This document shows, in pieces, positions 31,488 to 39,349 of a DNA stretch of 53,703 nt. Origin of the DNA: Phycisphaerae bacterium (GTDB lineage Bacteria; Planctomycetota; Phycisphaerae; Sedimentisphaerales; Anaerobacaceae); contig JAUWBI010000012.1 of the NCBI GenBank assembly GCA_030601745.1, forward strand, positions 1 to 53,703. The letters are read 5' to 3'. Below the pieces are notes generated by a model. The model saw only the letters and a list, made by a program, of their open reading frames with translations. It did not search any database and had not been told where the DNA came from. A program made the position numbers and the translations under genes. Position 1 is the first letter of the stretch, and every line of letters starts with the position of its first letter.

Positions 31488-31516
31488 TTGACATTGGCCG
31501 AATTATAGACTAAAGT
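31488..31516 (+). promoter_or_regulatory. ileS distal promoter P1
   Basis: TTGACA (31488-31493), 17-base spacer, TAAAGT (31511-31516). It lies in the second copy of the promoter-bearing repeat. Transcription would begin near 31523, 35 bases before the leader peptide ATG. Confidence 0.6.
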
Positions 31517-31557
31517 GAATTAGTGAATTAGTGATTGGTTTATTAGGTTGTGAATTT

Positions 31558-31620
31558 ATGATTATTATTTCAAACATTGCGATTATCATAATTATTGCGG
31601 AGAAACTCAAGCTGCCCTGA
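31558..31620 (+). CDS. Isoleucine-rich leader peptide of ileS
   Basis: A 20-codon ORF, MIIISNIAIIIIIAEKLKLP, ending TGA at 31618-31620. Nine of 20 residues are isoleucine (seven ATT, one ATC, one ATA), in two runs. A modest AGG lies ten bases upstream. It stands between a promoter and an intrinsic terminator, upstream of isoleucyl-tRNA synthetase. This is the arrangement of classical ribosome-mediated attenuation: when charged Ile-tRNA is scarce, the ribosome should stall in the ATT run and let the antiterminator form. The inference rests on codon content, position and RNA pairing. Confidence 0.75.
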   Translation: MIIISNIAIIIIIAEKLKLP

Positions 31621-31659
31621 GAAAGGTATAATCTGAGAACGAAAAGCCTTCCAGAGCAG
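31612..31659 (+). promoter_or_regulatory. Predicted antiterminator of the ileS leader
   Basis: 31612-31626 (CUGCCCUGAGAAAGG) can pair with 31647-31659 (CCUUCCAGAGCAG): twelve base pairs, one mismatch and two bulged adenines. The first strand overlaps the leader stop codon. The second includes the 5' arm of the terminator, so the two structures exclude each other. Confidence 0.65.
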
Positions 31660-31681
31660 TCAACTTTGGAAGGCTTTTTTT
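31642..31681 (+). terminator. Attenuator (intrinsic terminator) upstream of ileS
   Basis: Arms AAAAGCCTTCC (31642-31652) and GGAAGGCTTTT (31668-31678), with the right arm running into seven Ts. It lies 22 bases after the leader stop codon and 236 bases before ileS. Confidence 0.8.
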
Positions 31682-31694
31682 GTTGGAGAATATA

Positions 31695-31840
31695 GCCACA
31701 AAGACACTAAGACACGAAGAAGAATTAGACACGGATTGACACGGTTATTTTAGACACTGATTGACACAGACCTACTTGAAAAGTAGGCAATCGAATTGAG
31801 ATTGCCGCGGCCTGCACAGCAGGCCTCGCAATGACGGTAA
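31695..31840. repeat. Repeats between attenuator and ileS
   Basis: Cacaaagacac/gacacggattgacac words (31695-31770), then 'ctacttgaaaagtaggc' and a degenerate MITE half with GCAATGAC (about 31792-31836). They separate the attenuator from the proximal promoter. Confidence 0.6.
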
Positions 31841-31847
31841 GGTGATG

Positions 31848-31876
31848 TTGACAATGATAGTTAGAGCATTTACTAT
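31848..31876 (+). promoter_or_regulatory. ileS proximal promoter P2
   Basis: TTGACA (31848-31853), 17 bases, TACTAT (31871-31876). It would start transcription near 31883, just before ileS, and bypass the attenuator. Confidence 0.55.
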
Positions 31877-31916
31877 ATGCCGTTTGATTGTTTTAGACTT
31901 TTTAAGGATTTATTAG

Positions 31917-34850
31917 ATGTCGGAAAAGGATAAAGGTTATCGAGACACACTGAATCTGCCGAAGACGAGCTTTTCTATGAAGGCGAACCTTGTTCAGCGT
32001 GAGCCGCAACTGCGCAAGGAATGGGCGAAGAAGAATATCTACGGCGAAATCAGAAAGGCCAGGAAGGGCGGGCCTTTGTATATACTTCACGATGGGCCGC
32101 CCTACGCTAACGGCGATATCCATATGGGGCACGTTATAAACAAGGTCCTTAAGGATTTGGTTGTTAAGTACAAGACGATGGCGGGGTTCGATGCGCCTTA
32201 TGTGCCGGGCTGGGACTGCCACGGTCTGCCTATTGAATCGAAGGTGGTGGCAGAGCTCGGCGCTCAAGTGCGCCAGATGAGTAAGCCCGATATCCGCAAG
32301 GCCTGTAAGAAATATGCAAGCAAATACGTCAAGGTGCAAAGCAGGCAGTTTCAGGAATTAGGGATATTCGGCGATTTTGAGAATCCTTATCTTACGTTTA
32401 CGCCGGGGTATGAGGCGGGGATTCTGGAGGTATTCGCCGAATTAGTCGGGAAGGGATTGGTTTATAAGCAGTTGAGGCCGATTCACTGGTCGATTGGCTG
32501 CGAGACGGCGCTGGCCGAGGCGGAGCTGGAATATAAGGACATTTCATCGCCGAGTATCTTCGTTAATTTTCCTGTTGCTAAAGAGAGCGTTGGCCGATTG
32601 GTCGAGCTTGGACTCGTCACGAGAGACGAGGGACGAGAGACGAGGGACGCAAAGGTTTGCTTTATGATATGGACGACGACGCCGTGGACGCTGACGGCGA
32701 ATCTGGCTATAGCAGTGCATCCTTGTCTCGATTACACAACGCTGACTTACGAAAAGGATGGCAACAGGTTTGTGTCGTTAGTAGCAACTGACCGTGTTGA
32801 GGCCGTAGTTGCTGCGGCTGGCTTAGGAGAAGGACAATATACCGTCAGCAAAAAATCAATAAAAGGCAAGAATCTCGAAGGTTTACGGTACGAGCATCCG
32901 TTCGTGGAGAATAATCCGACGGACAAGGACGCCTATATGGTAATCCTTGCCGATTACGTTACGACCGAGGATGGTACGGGGCTTGTGCATACTGCGCCGG
33001 GGCACGGCCTTGAGGACTATATATCGGGGCAGAAATATGGGCTGGCGATTTATTCGCCTGTGCTGGATGATGGGTGTTATGATGATACGGTGCCAAAGTG
33101 GCTGGTTGGTAAAAACGTACTAAAGATTGATTCGGAGATAATTGAGCATTTGGAAAAGAGCGGATTGCTATTTGCGGAAGGCAAAATTCTACACAGCTAT
33201 CCTCATTGCTGGCGGAGCAAGGGGCCGGTCATATTCAGGGCGACGGAGCAGTGGTTCATCAGTGTTGACACCCCCCTGCTTTCTTACGAAAGCAAGAAGG
33301 GGGGCGGTAAGAGTTTGCGCGATTTGGCGCTGGAGCGGGTCAAAGATATAAGATGGGTCCCCGCGTGGGGCCAAAAGCGCATCGAGGGGATGCTGGAGTC
33401 ACGACCTGACTGGTGCATCAGCAGGCAGCGCTCGTGGGGACTACCGCTGCCCGTCTTTGTGAACTCGAAGGGCGAGAGCTTGTTGACGAGAGAATCTGTG
33501 TTGGCTGTGGCCAAGCATATCGGCGAGAAAGGCTCAGATAGCTGGTTTACGGATTCGCCTCGAGAAACTTTGGGCAAGGATTTCAAATTGCCGGACGGCT
33601 TCTGTTTCGATGACCTGCAGAAGGAAGAAAATATCTTCGATGTGTGGTTCGAATCGGGCTGTAGCTGGTACAGCGTGGCTAAAAAAGCGGGCTGGCCTGT
33701 GCCGGTGGATTTATATCTGGAAGGCTCGGACCAGCATCGGGGGTGGTTTCAATTGTCACTTCTGCCGGCTCTCGGGGCAACGGGCAAAGAGCCGTTCAAG
33801 AGCGTTTTAACGCATGGCTTTACCGTTGATGAGAAGGGTCTCAAACAGTCGAAATCGTTGGGTAACTACGTTAATGCCCAGGAGGAAGTGGCGAAATACG
33901 GGGCGGATATTCTTCGGCTGTGGGTGGCGAGCGTAAATTATCAGGAAGATATACGGTGCAACGATGAGCTGATAGGACGAACGCAGGATGCCTACAGGAA
34001 AATCAGAAATACGCTCAGATTTCTGCTCGGCAATATCGATGATTTTGACCCGAACGTTAAAAGCGTGGCCTACGATGATATGTTCGAGATAGATAAGTGG
34101 GCAATGCAGCAGCTGCAAAAGCTGATTGCCAATGTAACGGAGGCATACGAGAACTTTGTCTTTCATAGAGTTTTTTCGCTGCTTTACAACTTCTGCACGG
34201 TCGAGATGAGCAGTATCTATATGGATGTGCTCAAGGACAGATTGTACTGCGATGCGGCGGATAGTCTGTCCCGACGAAGCGCACAAACGGCAATGCACAG
34301 GATACTGGATTGCCTGGTTCGGATGCTGGCGCCTGTATTAGTGCACACCGCAGAAGAGGTATGGGCGGCAATGAAATCGTCGCTCGTCGCTCGTCGCTCG
34401 TCGCTCGTAAAACCAGCTAAGAGCGATGAGATCGAAAGTGTACACTTAGCAGAGATGCCGAAAGTTGATGATTCAATTGACTTCAAGAGTGCCGAGCCGA
34501 GGTGGCAGAAGTTAATGGGGCTGCGGGACGAGGTCCTGCGGGTTTTAGAAAGTCTGAGGCAGGAGAAAAAGATTGCAAGCAATCAGGAGGCGAGCGTAAC
34601 TATCTACTGCGATGATGAGGATGCCGAGCCTGTCAATGACCTTGGACTTGAACAATTTGCAACACTTTGTATTGTTAGCGAGGTAAAACTGCACAAAGAC
34701 ACGGGTGAGACGACAGTCGCGGCGCAGAAAAGCAGTTTCAAAAAATGTCAGCGGTGCTGGAACTATTGGCCAAGCGTTGGGGCCGACGAAGAACATCCTG
34801 ATTTGTGCAGGCGATGTGTTTCCGTCGTGCGCGGTGCGAAAAAGGATTAG
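31917..34850 (+). CDS. ileS: Isoleucyl-tRNA synthetase
   Basis: Charges tRNA-Ile. The 977 residues cover the bacterial type I enzyme: N-terminal NLPKTSFSMKANL, signature HMGH in GDIHMGHVINK, editing domain (TTTPWTLTANLAIAVHP, VTTEDGTGLVHTAPGHG), KMSKS loop as KQSKS (643-647), anticodon-binding domain, and a C-terminal zinc finger (CQRCW ... CRRC). Start ATG is preceded by AAGGA. Three segments are repeat DNA read in frame: about residues 233-245 (VTRDEGRETRDAK), 452-463 (TPLLSYESKKGG) and 821-831 (SSLVARRSSLV). The gene is preceded by a leader-peptide attenuator and a second promoter. Confidence 0.97.
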   Translation: MSEKDKGYRDTLNLPKTSFSMKANLVQREPQLRKEWAKKNIYGEIRKARKGGPLYILHDGPPYANGDIHMGHVINKVLKDLVVKYKTMAGFDAPYVPGWDCHGLPIESKVVAELGAQVRQMSKPDIRKACKKYASKYVKVQSRQFQELGIFGDFENPYLTFTPGYEAGILEVFAELVGKGLVYKQLRPIHWSIGCETALAEAELEYKDISSPSIFVNFPVAKESVGRLVELGLVTRDEGRETRDAKVCFMIWTTTPWTLTANLAIAVHPCLDYTTLTYEKDGNRFVSLVATDRVEAVVAAAGLGEGQYTVSKKSIKGKNLEGLRYEHPFVENNPTDKDAYMVILADYVTTEDGTGLVHTAPGHGLEDYISGQKYGLAIYSPVLDDGCYDDTVPKWLVGKNVLKIDSEIIEHLEKSGLLFAEGKILHSYPHCWRSKGPVIFRATEQWFISVDTPLLSYESKKGGGKSLRDLALERVKDIRWVPAWGQKRIEGMLESRPDWCISRQRSWGLPLPVFVNSKGESLLTRESVLAVAKHIGEKGSDSWFTDSPRETLGKDFKLPDGFCFDDLQKEENIFDVWFESGCSWYSVAKKAGWPVPVDLYLEGSDQHRGWFQLSLLPALGATGKEPFKSVLTHGFTVDEKGLKQSKSLGNYVNAQEEVAKYGADILRLWVASVNYQEDIRCNDELIGRTQDAYRKIRNTLRFLLGNIDDFDPNVKSVAYDDMFEIDKWAMQQLQKLIANVTEAYENFVFHRVFSLLYNFCTVEMSSIYMDVLKDRLYCDAADSLSRRSAQTAMHRILDCLVRMLAPVLVHTAEEVWAAMKSSLVARRSSLVKPAKSDEIESVHLAEMPKVDDSIDFKSAEPRWQKLMGLRDEVLRVLESLRQEKKIASNQEASVTIYCDDEDAEPVNDLGLEQFATLCIVSEVKLHKDTGETTVAAQKSSFKKCQRCWNYWPSVGADEEHPDLCRRCVSVVRGAKKD
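32613..32649. repeat. gagacgagggac repeat inside ileS
   Basis: Tandem 'gagacgagggac' words keep the ileS frame open. The reverse complement gives the 'ctcgtccctcgtctc' words of the spacer repeats. Confidence 0.75.
33271..33304. repeat. CCCCCC..GGGGGG palindrome inside ileS
   Basis: The same palindrome as at 1475-1508 and 28966-28999. It adds about twelve residues to ileS before the KSLRDLALERV segment. Confidence 0.85.
34377..34408. repeat. cgtcgct tandem inside ileS
   Basis: Four tandem TCGTCGC units in frame. The same words occur in spacers at about 29018-29036, 29690-29706 and 42681-42713. Confidence 0.85.
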
Positions 34851-34992
34851 CTCTGCCACAGGTAAGCGCAGAGAAGAAATAGAATAAATCCGGATTTTCC
34901 ATATTAACACTGGCAACGATAGGATTTGATTGCCCAATTTGACTAATTGGAATTAAGGAATAACTCTGTTTTTAGAGTGTTGCTGTTCATAC

Positions 34993-35008
34993 AAAGGTTT
35001 GTATTATT
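34993..35008. promoter_or_regulatory. Perfect palindrome upstream of the sulfatase
   Basis: ATACAAA-GG-TTTGTAT, a perfect 7-base inverted repeat about 60 bases before the sulfatase start. It could be an operator; no regulator gene is nearby. Confidence 0.35.
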
Positions 35009-35067
35009 CACTTATCCGGGTAAAGTCGAATCAATTATAACTCGAATAAGAATAGGTTGAGGTATTT

Positions 35068-36480
35068 ATGGATCGAAGGCAATTTTTAAAAACAAGCGGG
35101 ATAGCTGCGGGATGTTTCTTACTTGATTCCGGTTGTATCGGAGCAGCACGTCTACAAGCGTCGGGAAAGCGGCCGAATATTTTAATGATTACCTGTCATG
35201 ACTTAGGACAGCATCTTGGCTGTTATGGTATCAAGGAAGTTCAGTCTCCCAATATAGATCGGCTTGCGTCAAAGGGAGTACGGTTTGCGAATATGTTTTC
35301 CACTTCAGCGGTATGCAGCCCGGGACGCGGCGCGCTCCACACGGGAAGATATCCTCAAAGCAACGGCCTGATGGGCCTGACACATTCTCCATGGTGGTGG
35401 CGCTTCAAAGAGGGCGAGAAACACACGGCGTCAATTCTTCAGGACGCAGGATATGAAACGTACTTGTGTGGTTTACAGCATGTCTTTGGAGCGGGCCAAG
35501 CCCATAAATTTGGGTATCAGCATGTGTTGACTTCTACAACCGAAGCGGAGAATACGGTTAAGCTTGCCGCCAAGTTTCTGAGAGAACGGCAAAAGACAGA
35601 TAAACCGTTCTTCTTGAAAGCTGGATTTTTTGAAGTGCATCGTAAGGGCGGTTCGTTTAAGCATCGCAAGTATGAGCCGAACGAGTCTGTACATATACCG
35701 AAGTATCTTGCGGATACAGCGGTAATGCGGGAAGATTTAGGACGATTTCAGGAAGATATCCGCTATTTTGATTCATGTGTGGGACGAATTCTGGATGCCC
35801 TGGAGGCGGGTGCCTGTGGACGAAGTACGTTGGTTATCTTTACCTCCGATCACGGTATTCCCTATCCGGGAGCAAAATGGAGTATACGGGACGCGGGGAT
35901 CGAGGTGCCGCTGGTGATGTACCTGCCCGGCAGCGCCCTTTCCGGGGGGAAAGTATATCAAGAGTTGATTAGCCATGTGGATGTATTGTCCACTCTGTTG
36001 GATTTGATTGGGGTACAGAAACCCTCAAATCTCGAAGGAGTCAGTTTTGCCGCTTTCCTGAAAGGCCAGACAAAAGAAAAACCACGAAAAGAGATTTATG
36101 CGCAATTCACGCCAGCCATGTTCCGTGATAACGAGTCGCGGTGTATTCGAACCGAACGCTATAAGCTGACTCGCTATTTCCAGGCCGGCCGTTGTATGAA
36201 GTTTCCGATTGATGTGGACCCGGTACGCTTTTCGAAGCATACGGAGCGTGCGGCCAATACCGGCAAGCATCGACCGTTTGTGCAGCTGTTTGATATTGTG
36301 AAGGATCCGGATGAACTGAAGGATATTGGAGACCGCAAAGAAAATGCCGCGATTGTGAAAGAACTGTCCGGGAAATTATATGCCTGGATGAAAGCGGTGG
36401 AGGATCCGATTTTGAAAGGAGCCGTGCAGTCGCCTTATTACCGACAGTCGATGGAAGATTTCAAGAAAGCAGTGCGGTAG
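35068..36480 (+). CDS. Exported sulfatase
   Basis: 470 residues. The N-terminus (MDRRQFLKTSGIAAGCFLLD) is a Tat-type signal with a possible lipobox. The alkaline-phosphatase-fold start RPNILMITCHDLG binds the metal. The active-site motif CSPGRGALHTGRYP has the C-x-P-x-R pattern, whose cysteine is oxidised to formylglycine. IFTSDHGIPYPGAKW completes the metal site. Such sulfatases remove sulfate from host or algal glycans. No sulfatase-maturing enzyme is seen in this window. It starts ATG after GAGG. The substrate is unknown. Confidence 0.92.
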   Translation: MDRRQFLKTSGIAAGCFLLDSGCIGAARLQASGKRPNILMITCHDLGQHLGCYGIKEVQSPNIDRLASKGVRFANMFSTSAVCSPGRGALHTGRYPQSNGLMGLTHSPWWWRFKEGEKHTASILQDAGYETYLCGLQHVFGAGQAHKFGYQHVLTSTTEAENTVKLAAKFLRERQKTDKPFFLKAGFFEVHRKGGSFKHRKYEPNESVHIPKYLADTAVMREDLGRFQEDIRYFDSCVGRILDALEAGACGRSTLVIFTSDHGIPYPGAKWSIRDAGIEVPLVMYLPGSALSGGKVYQELISHVDVLSTLLDLIGVQKPSNLEGVSFAAFLKGQTKEKPRKEIYAQFTPAMFRDNESRCIRTERYKLTRYFQAGRCMKFPIDVDPVRFSKHTERAANTGKHRPFVQLFDIVKDPDELKDIGDRKENAAIVKELSGKLYAWMKAVEDPILKGAVQSPYYRQSMEDFKKAVR

Positions 36481-36516
36481 TTTGCACCCCCGCCCAGAGG
36501 ACGGGGCTAAATACAA

Positions 36517-36535
36517 CCACTGGCGGGGCCAGTGG
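36517..36535. repeat. Hairpin upstream of the Y1 transposase
   Basis: CCACTGGC-GGG-GCCAGTGG, a perfect 8-base stem 20 bases before the transposase ATG. This is the position expected for a REP-type palindrome. Confidence 0.55.
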
Positions 36536-36555
36536 TCGGAGGGTAGAATCTGGGT

Positions 36556-37005
36556 ATGCCAAAAACTGTGGGATATATGTTAACGTGGACGACTTATGGC
36601 ACCTGGTTGCAGGGTAGAAAGAAGGGATTTGTCAAGGATGGGGAAGTGCGAGGAGAGAATGTTGCGCTAAAAATGGATTGCGAGGAGAAGCTGAAAGGGG
36701 CGCCGGTGCGTTTGCGAGGCAAAGCGAAAGAGATTGTGCGGGAGGCAATCCTGGAGGCGGCAAAGCATTTCAAACAGAATATACGCGCCATCGCGGTATG
36801 TTCGAATCATGTGCACATTGCGTGTGAGTATGTTGAAGTTCCAATCGGTGTGCTTGTGGGTTACTACAAGAATGCAGGGAGGAAAACGCTACAGAAATCC
36901 AGATATGAGGGAAGGGTGTGGACGAGGGGGTATGATAAGCGTTTCTGTTTTGACCGGAAGGCACTGAAGGAAAGAATTAAATACGTCGAAGGGCATAGGT
37001 TTTGA
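36556..37005 (+). CDS. REP-associated tyrosine transposase (Y1/HUH family)
   Basis: 149 residues of the IS200-like Y1 family that cut and join single-stranded DNA at palindromes. The N-terminus YMLTWTTYGTWLQGRKKG is typical of the REP-associated (RAYT) subgroup. The HUH metal motif is NHVHIACEY, and the nucleophile is a tyrosine in VLVGYYKNAGRK. No second transposon gene and no clear insertion ends are present. Hairpins flank the gene at 36517-36535 and 37031-37047, as is usual for RAYTs. It may be responsible for part of the palindromic repeat load (inference). Confidence 0.85.
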   Translation: MPKTVGYMLTWTTYGTWLQGRKKGFVKDGEVRGENVALKMDCEEKLKGAPVRLRGKAKEIVREAILEAAKHFKQNIRAIAVCSNHVHIACEYVEVPIGVLVGYYKNAGRKTLQKSRYEGRVWTRGYDKRFCFDRKALKERIKYVEGHRF

Positions 37006-37030
37006 CCCCCGGCGGAGTGTTGGGACGGTT

Positions 37031-37047
37031 AGACGGTTTCACCGTCT
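37031..37047. repeat. AGACGG..CCGTCT hairpin
   Basis: A 6-base perfect stem 25 bases after the transposase, overlapping the last codons of the GT9 gene. It may serve as a REP element or a terminator. Confidence 0.4.
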
Positions 37048-38079
37048 TATTTGCTCGCATACCTTTTGATAAACCTCGTCAACCGTTATGGCAATAATAT
37101 CGTGTTTTGGGTCGGTGCTGTCGGCCTTGAAGCCCCTGCTGTCGGGTTCAACCGCCGCGACGCAGTGACTCCTTCGGTACGGGGCCACCCTGGCGGGGTT
37201 AGTAGGACCAAATATCAGAACCAGAGGCGCACCTAAAGCAGCGGCGATGTGGCCCGGGCCGGTGTCATTGCTTACCACCAGACTGGCGGCCCTTAGTAGA
37301 GCTATTAGTTCGGTGAGATTGGTGAGCCCGGCAAAGTTGGCTATGGGGACATTGGTTAGGGCTTTCAGGTTTTCAACAGCGCTGGTTTCGGATGCTGTGC
37401 CCGTGGCAACTATAGAGAGGTGAAACTGCGATGAAATTTTATCAGCCAAAGCGGCGAATCGTTCGATTGGCCAACATTTGTCACTGCGAGCGGAGCCGGG
37501 TACAAAGACAGCGTAGTTGTCCGGTTTGATATTGTGGCTGGTTAATAACCTGCTAATCGAATCGGCAGCGGCGGGGTCCTGCGGCAATACAAACCGAACA
37601 TCGAGAGAGGAAGCACCGGCGGTTCGGATTATTTTTAAGTAGTAATCGACCAAATGAATGCAATCTTTGTCCTGGGCAGCCTTATGCGTGTAGAAGATGC
37701 GAGCGAGCTCTCTGGCGTTTGCCATTCCGAGGCGTTTTTTACAGCCGGAGAGCCAGGCGAAAGAAGCGGTCCTAAAAAGACCCTGCAAGTCTATTACGGC
37801 GTCGAATTTACTCTGGCGAAGCCGGCGGATAAGCGACACAAGAGAGGCGAATGCCCCGGGATGGTACCAAGCTCTGCCGAGGAACTTGCGGTCGAAAAGG
37901 ATGATATCGGTTAAATGAGGATGGTTTTCAAGGAGTGGTGCAAACTCCGGGCGGATAAGCCAACTAATCTTCACATCCGGAAAACTTTTGCGCAAAGCTG
38001 TAAGGGCCGGCAAAGCCAGGACTATGTCGCCTAGTGAGCTGGGCTTTATTATCAAGATGTTTTTGAGAGTTTCAGACAT
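37039..38079 (-). CDS. Glycosyltransferase family 9 (heptosyltransferase-like)
   Basis: Transfers an activated heptose or similar sugar to a lipopolysaccharide-type core on the cytoplasmic face. I start it at ATG 38079 (MSETLKNILIIKPSSLGDIV); an upstream ATG at 38094 adds only residues encoded by AT-rich repeat DNA. GT9 features are KPSSLGDIVLALPAL, DLQGLFRTA, the nucleotide-sugar site FVPGSARSDKCWPIERFA, and NDTGPGHIAAALGAP with LIFGPTNPARVAPY. About 346 residues. Next upstream on the strand is a WaaP-like kinase, consistent with LPS core assembly. Confidence 0.9.
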   Translation of the reverse strand: MSETLKNILIIKPSSLGDIVLALPALTALRKSFPDVKISWLIRPEFAPLLENHPHLTDIILFDRKFLGRAWYHPGAFASLVSLIRRLRQSKFDAVIDLQGLFRTASFAWLSGCKKRLGMANARELARIFYTHKAAQDKDCIHLVDYYLKIIRTAGASSLDVRFVLPQDPAAADSISRLLTSHNIKPDNYAVFVPGSARSDKCWPIERFAALADKISSQFHLSIVATGTASETSAVENLKALTNVPIANFAGLTNLTELIALLRAASLVVSNDTGPGHIAAALGAPLVLIFGPTNPARVAPYRRSHCVAAVEPDSRGFKADSTDPKHDIIAITVDEVYQKVCEQIRR

Positions 38080-38094
38080 AATAAAAAAGTGCAA

Positions 38095-38166
38095 AGATTA
38101 AAATGTAAAATGCAAAATTACATATTAAAATGCAAAACTTTTTTGAAATTTTTAATTTTTGATTTG
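38095..38166. repeat. AT-rich aaatgcaaaa words
   Basis: A degenerate repeat of the same type as 2622-2780. It continues into the 3' end of the kinase gene, whose last residues (KKKSKIKNQMSK) look repeat-derived. Confidence 0.6.
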
Positions 38167-39060
38167 TCATTTTGACATTTGATTTTTGATTTTTGATTTT
38201 TTTTTGGCCCGGGTTGCGAGCTCACGGTAAATCGGGCGGCGCTGCGAAAACTCAAGGCCGACAAGATTACAATAAGCTGTAAAGGTCCGCAAGTAATCTG
38301 TTCGGTTAATAACAGATACAGGGAGCGTCGAGGCGGCGAGCTGCCACAATGAGCGAAATTGGCTGCTTCTGCGGCGCAGGAAATAGCGCTTTATTCCGTC
38401 CATATCGGCGAGCAATATTCTATATTTATTTTCGGTGCCTTTAGTAACGATAAAATTGCTGGCTTTTGAATCTCTGTGCCATAGACCGTTTTTGTGCAAT
38501 GATGCAAGTATAGCAGCGAGCTGATGAGAAAACTCTTTTTTTAGTTCGAACTGCCCTGTCTGGGCCTTCGACAATCGTTCAGAAGAAAAAGTGTAAAGTT
38601 CAGAGCTGTTTTCGAAATATTCGGTAATGTAAATACTCTGTCTGGTAAGTAAGTTTCGTTTTTGGTGCAAAGCTACAAAGGGAGCTGCTACTGGGATGCC
38701 ACAGCTAAGTAATTCGAGAGCGGTTTTGAAGTTTCGCAGCGCTTTGCCGGGTCGAAACGAACGGAAGAATTGGCGCAAACCGGCCTGGGGGTGATGGCGT
38801 TTGATAACGACTTTTAGCCGGTTGTCTGCTATTGTAAGATTTTTCACAGCGACACAGTTTCGGCCTTCTGTTTTCAGGATTTTTTCGACATTTTCGAATA
38901 GCAGCTCAGGCTGCGCGAGACAATCGGTCCAGTCGGTTCTGGAAAAGTTCCCGGCAGACGTAGCGGACAGTACCGCCCTGCCGCTCCAGCCATTGTTGAG
39001 CTTTAGCGGAACGGTTTTGATGTATTTGCCGGAAATCTTCTTTGAAAGGCTCATACCCAT
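38167..39060 (-). CDS. LPS core heptose/Kdo kinase-like protein (WaaP/InaA family)
   Basis: A protein-kinase-fold enzyme expected to phosphorylate lipid A-core sugars. The catalytic loop is LWHRDSKASNFIV (HRD...N) and the metal motif is DMDG. The upstream VKVVIKRHHP-type lysine and the GIPVAAPFVALHQ hinge match the WaaP/InaA family. The frame is open up to 39186, but those extra residues are encoded by MITE and AT-rich repeats, so I choose ATG 39060 (MGMSLSKKISGKY). About 297 residues. GT9 lies directly downstream. Confidence 0.8.
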   Translation of the reverse strand: MGMSLSKKISGKYIKTVPLKLNNGWSGRAVLSATSAGNFSRTDWTDCLAQPELLFENVEKILKTEGRNCVAVKNLTIADNRLKVVIKRHHPQAGLRQFFRSFRPGKALRNFKTALELLSCGIPVAAPFVALHQKRNLLTRQSIYITEYFENSSELYTFSSERLSKAQTGQFELKKEFSHQLAAILASLHKNGLWHRDSKASNFIVTKGTENKYRILLADMDGIKRYFLRRRSSQFRSLWQLAASTLPVSVINRTDYLRTFTAYCNLVGLEFSQRRPIYRELATRAKKKSKIKNQMSK

Positions 39061-39099
39061 GTCATTGTAAGCAAAAAAGAGATTTTGAGCAATTGGTAT

Positions 39100-39153
39100 A
39101 AGAAAATTAAAAATTAAAATGCAAAAAGCAAAATTACATATTAAAATGCAAAA
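39100..39153. repeat. AT-rich aaatgcaaaa words
   Basis: Words such as 'aaaattaaaatgcaaaa' and 'aaattacatattaaaatgc', shared with 38095-38140. Confidence 0.6.
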
Positions 39154-39283
39154 TGTCATTGCGAGGGAGCGAAGTGACCGAAGCAATCTTATAGGTTAGG
39201 TTTGAGATTGCCACGCCCTCACACCCGCTTGCGCGGGTGCAAGCTTGCCTCTGCAAAAGCAGGGGTTCGGGCTCGCAATGACA
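39154..39283. mobile_element. MITE-like element with TGTCATTGCGAG ends
   Basis: 130 bases bounded by perfect 12-base inverted ends, TGTCATTGCGAG and CTCGCAATGACA. The inside holds GAAGCAATCTT and GCGCGGGTGC-type hairpins. No ORF. A second copy lies at 41858-41940. Confidence 0.65.
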
Positions 39284-39349
39284 TTTAGCATCATTTTTGA
39301 ATTTTTATTTGCCACTTTGATATTCGATTTTGAGGCGGATTTATGAACT

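Noticed and set aside
31642..31681. Terminator of the Tat-protein gene rather than an attenuator
   Set aside because: It is about 300 bases downstream and separated by a new promoter and the Ile-rich ORF; the antiterminator pairing favours the attenuator reading.
38167..39186. Long N-terminal extension of the WaaP-like kinase with a hydrophobic segment
   Set aside because: The extra residues are encoded by the MITE and AT-rich repeats; the conserved protein starts at 39060.
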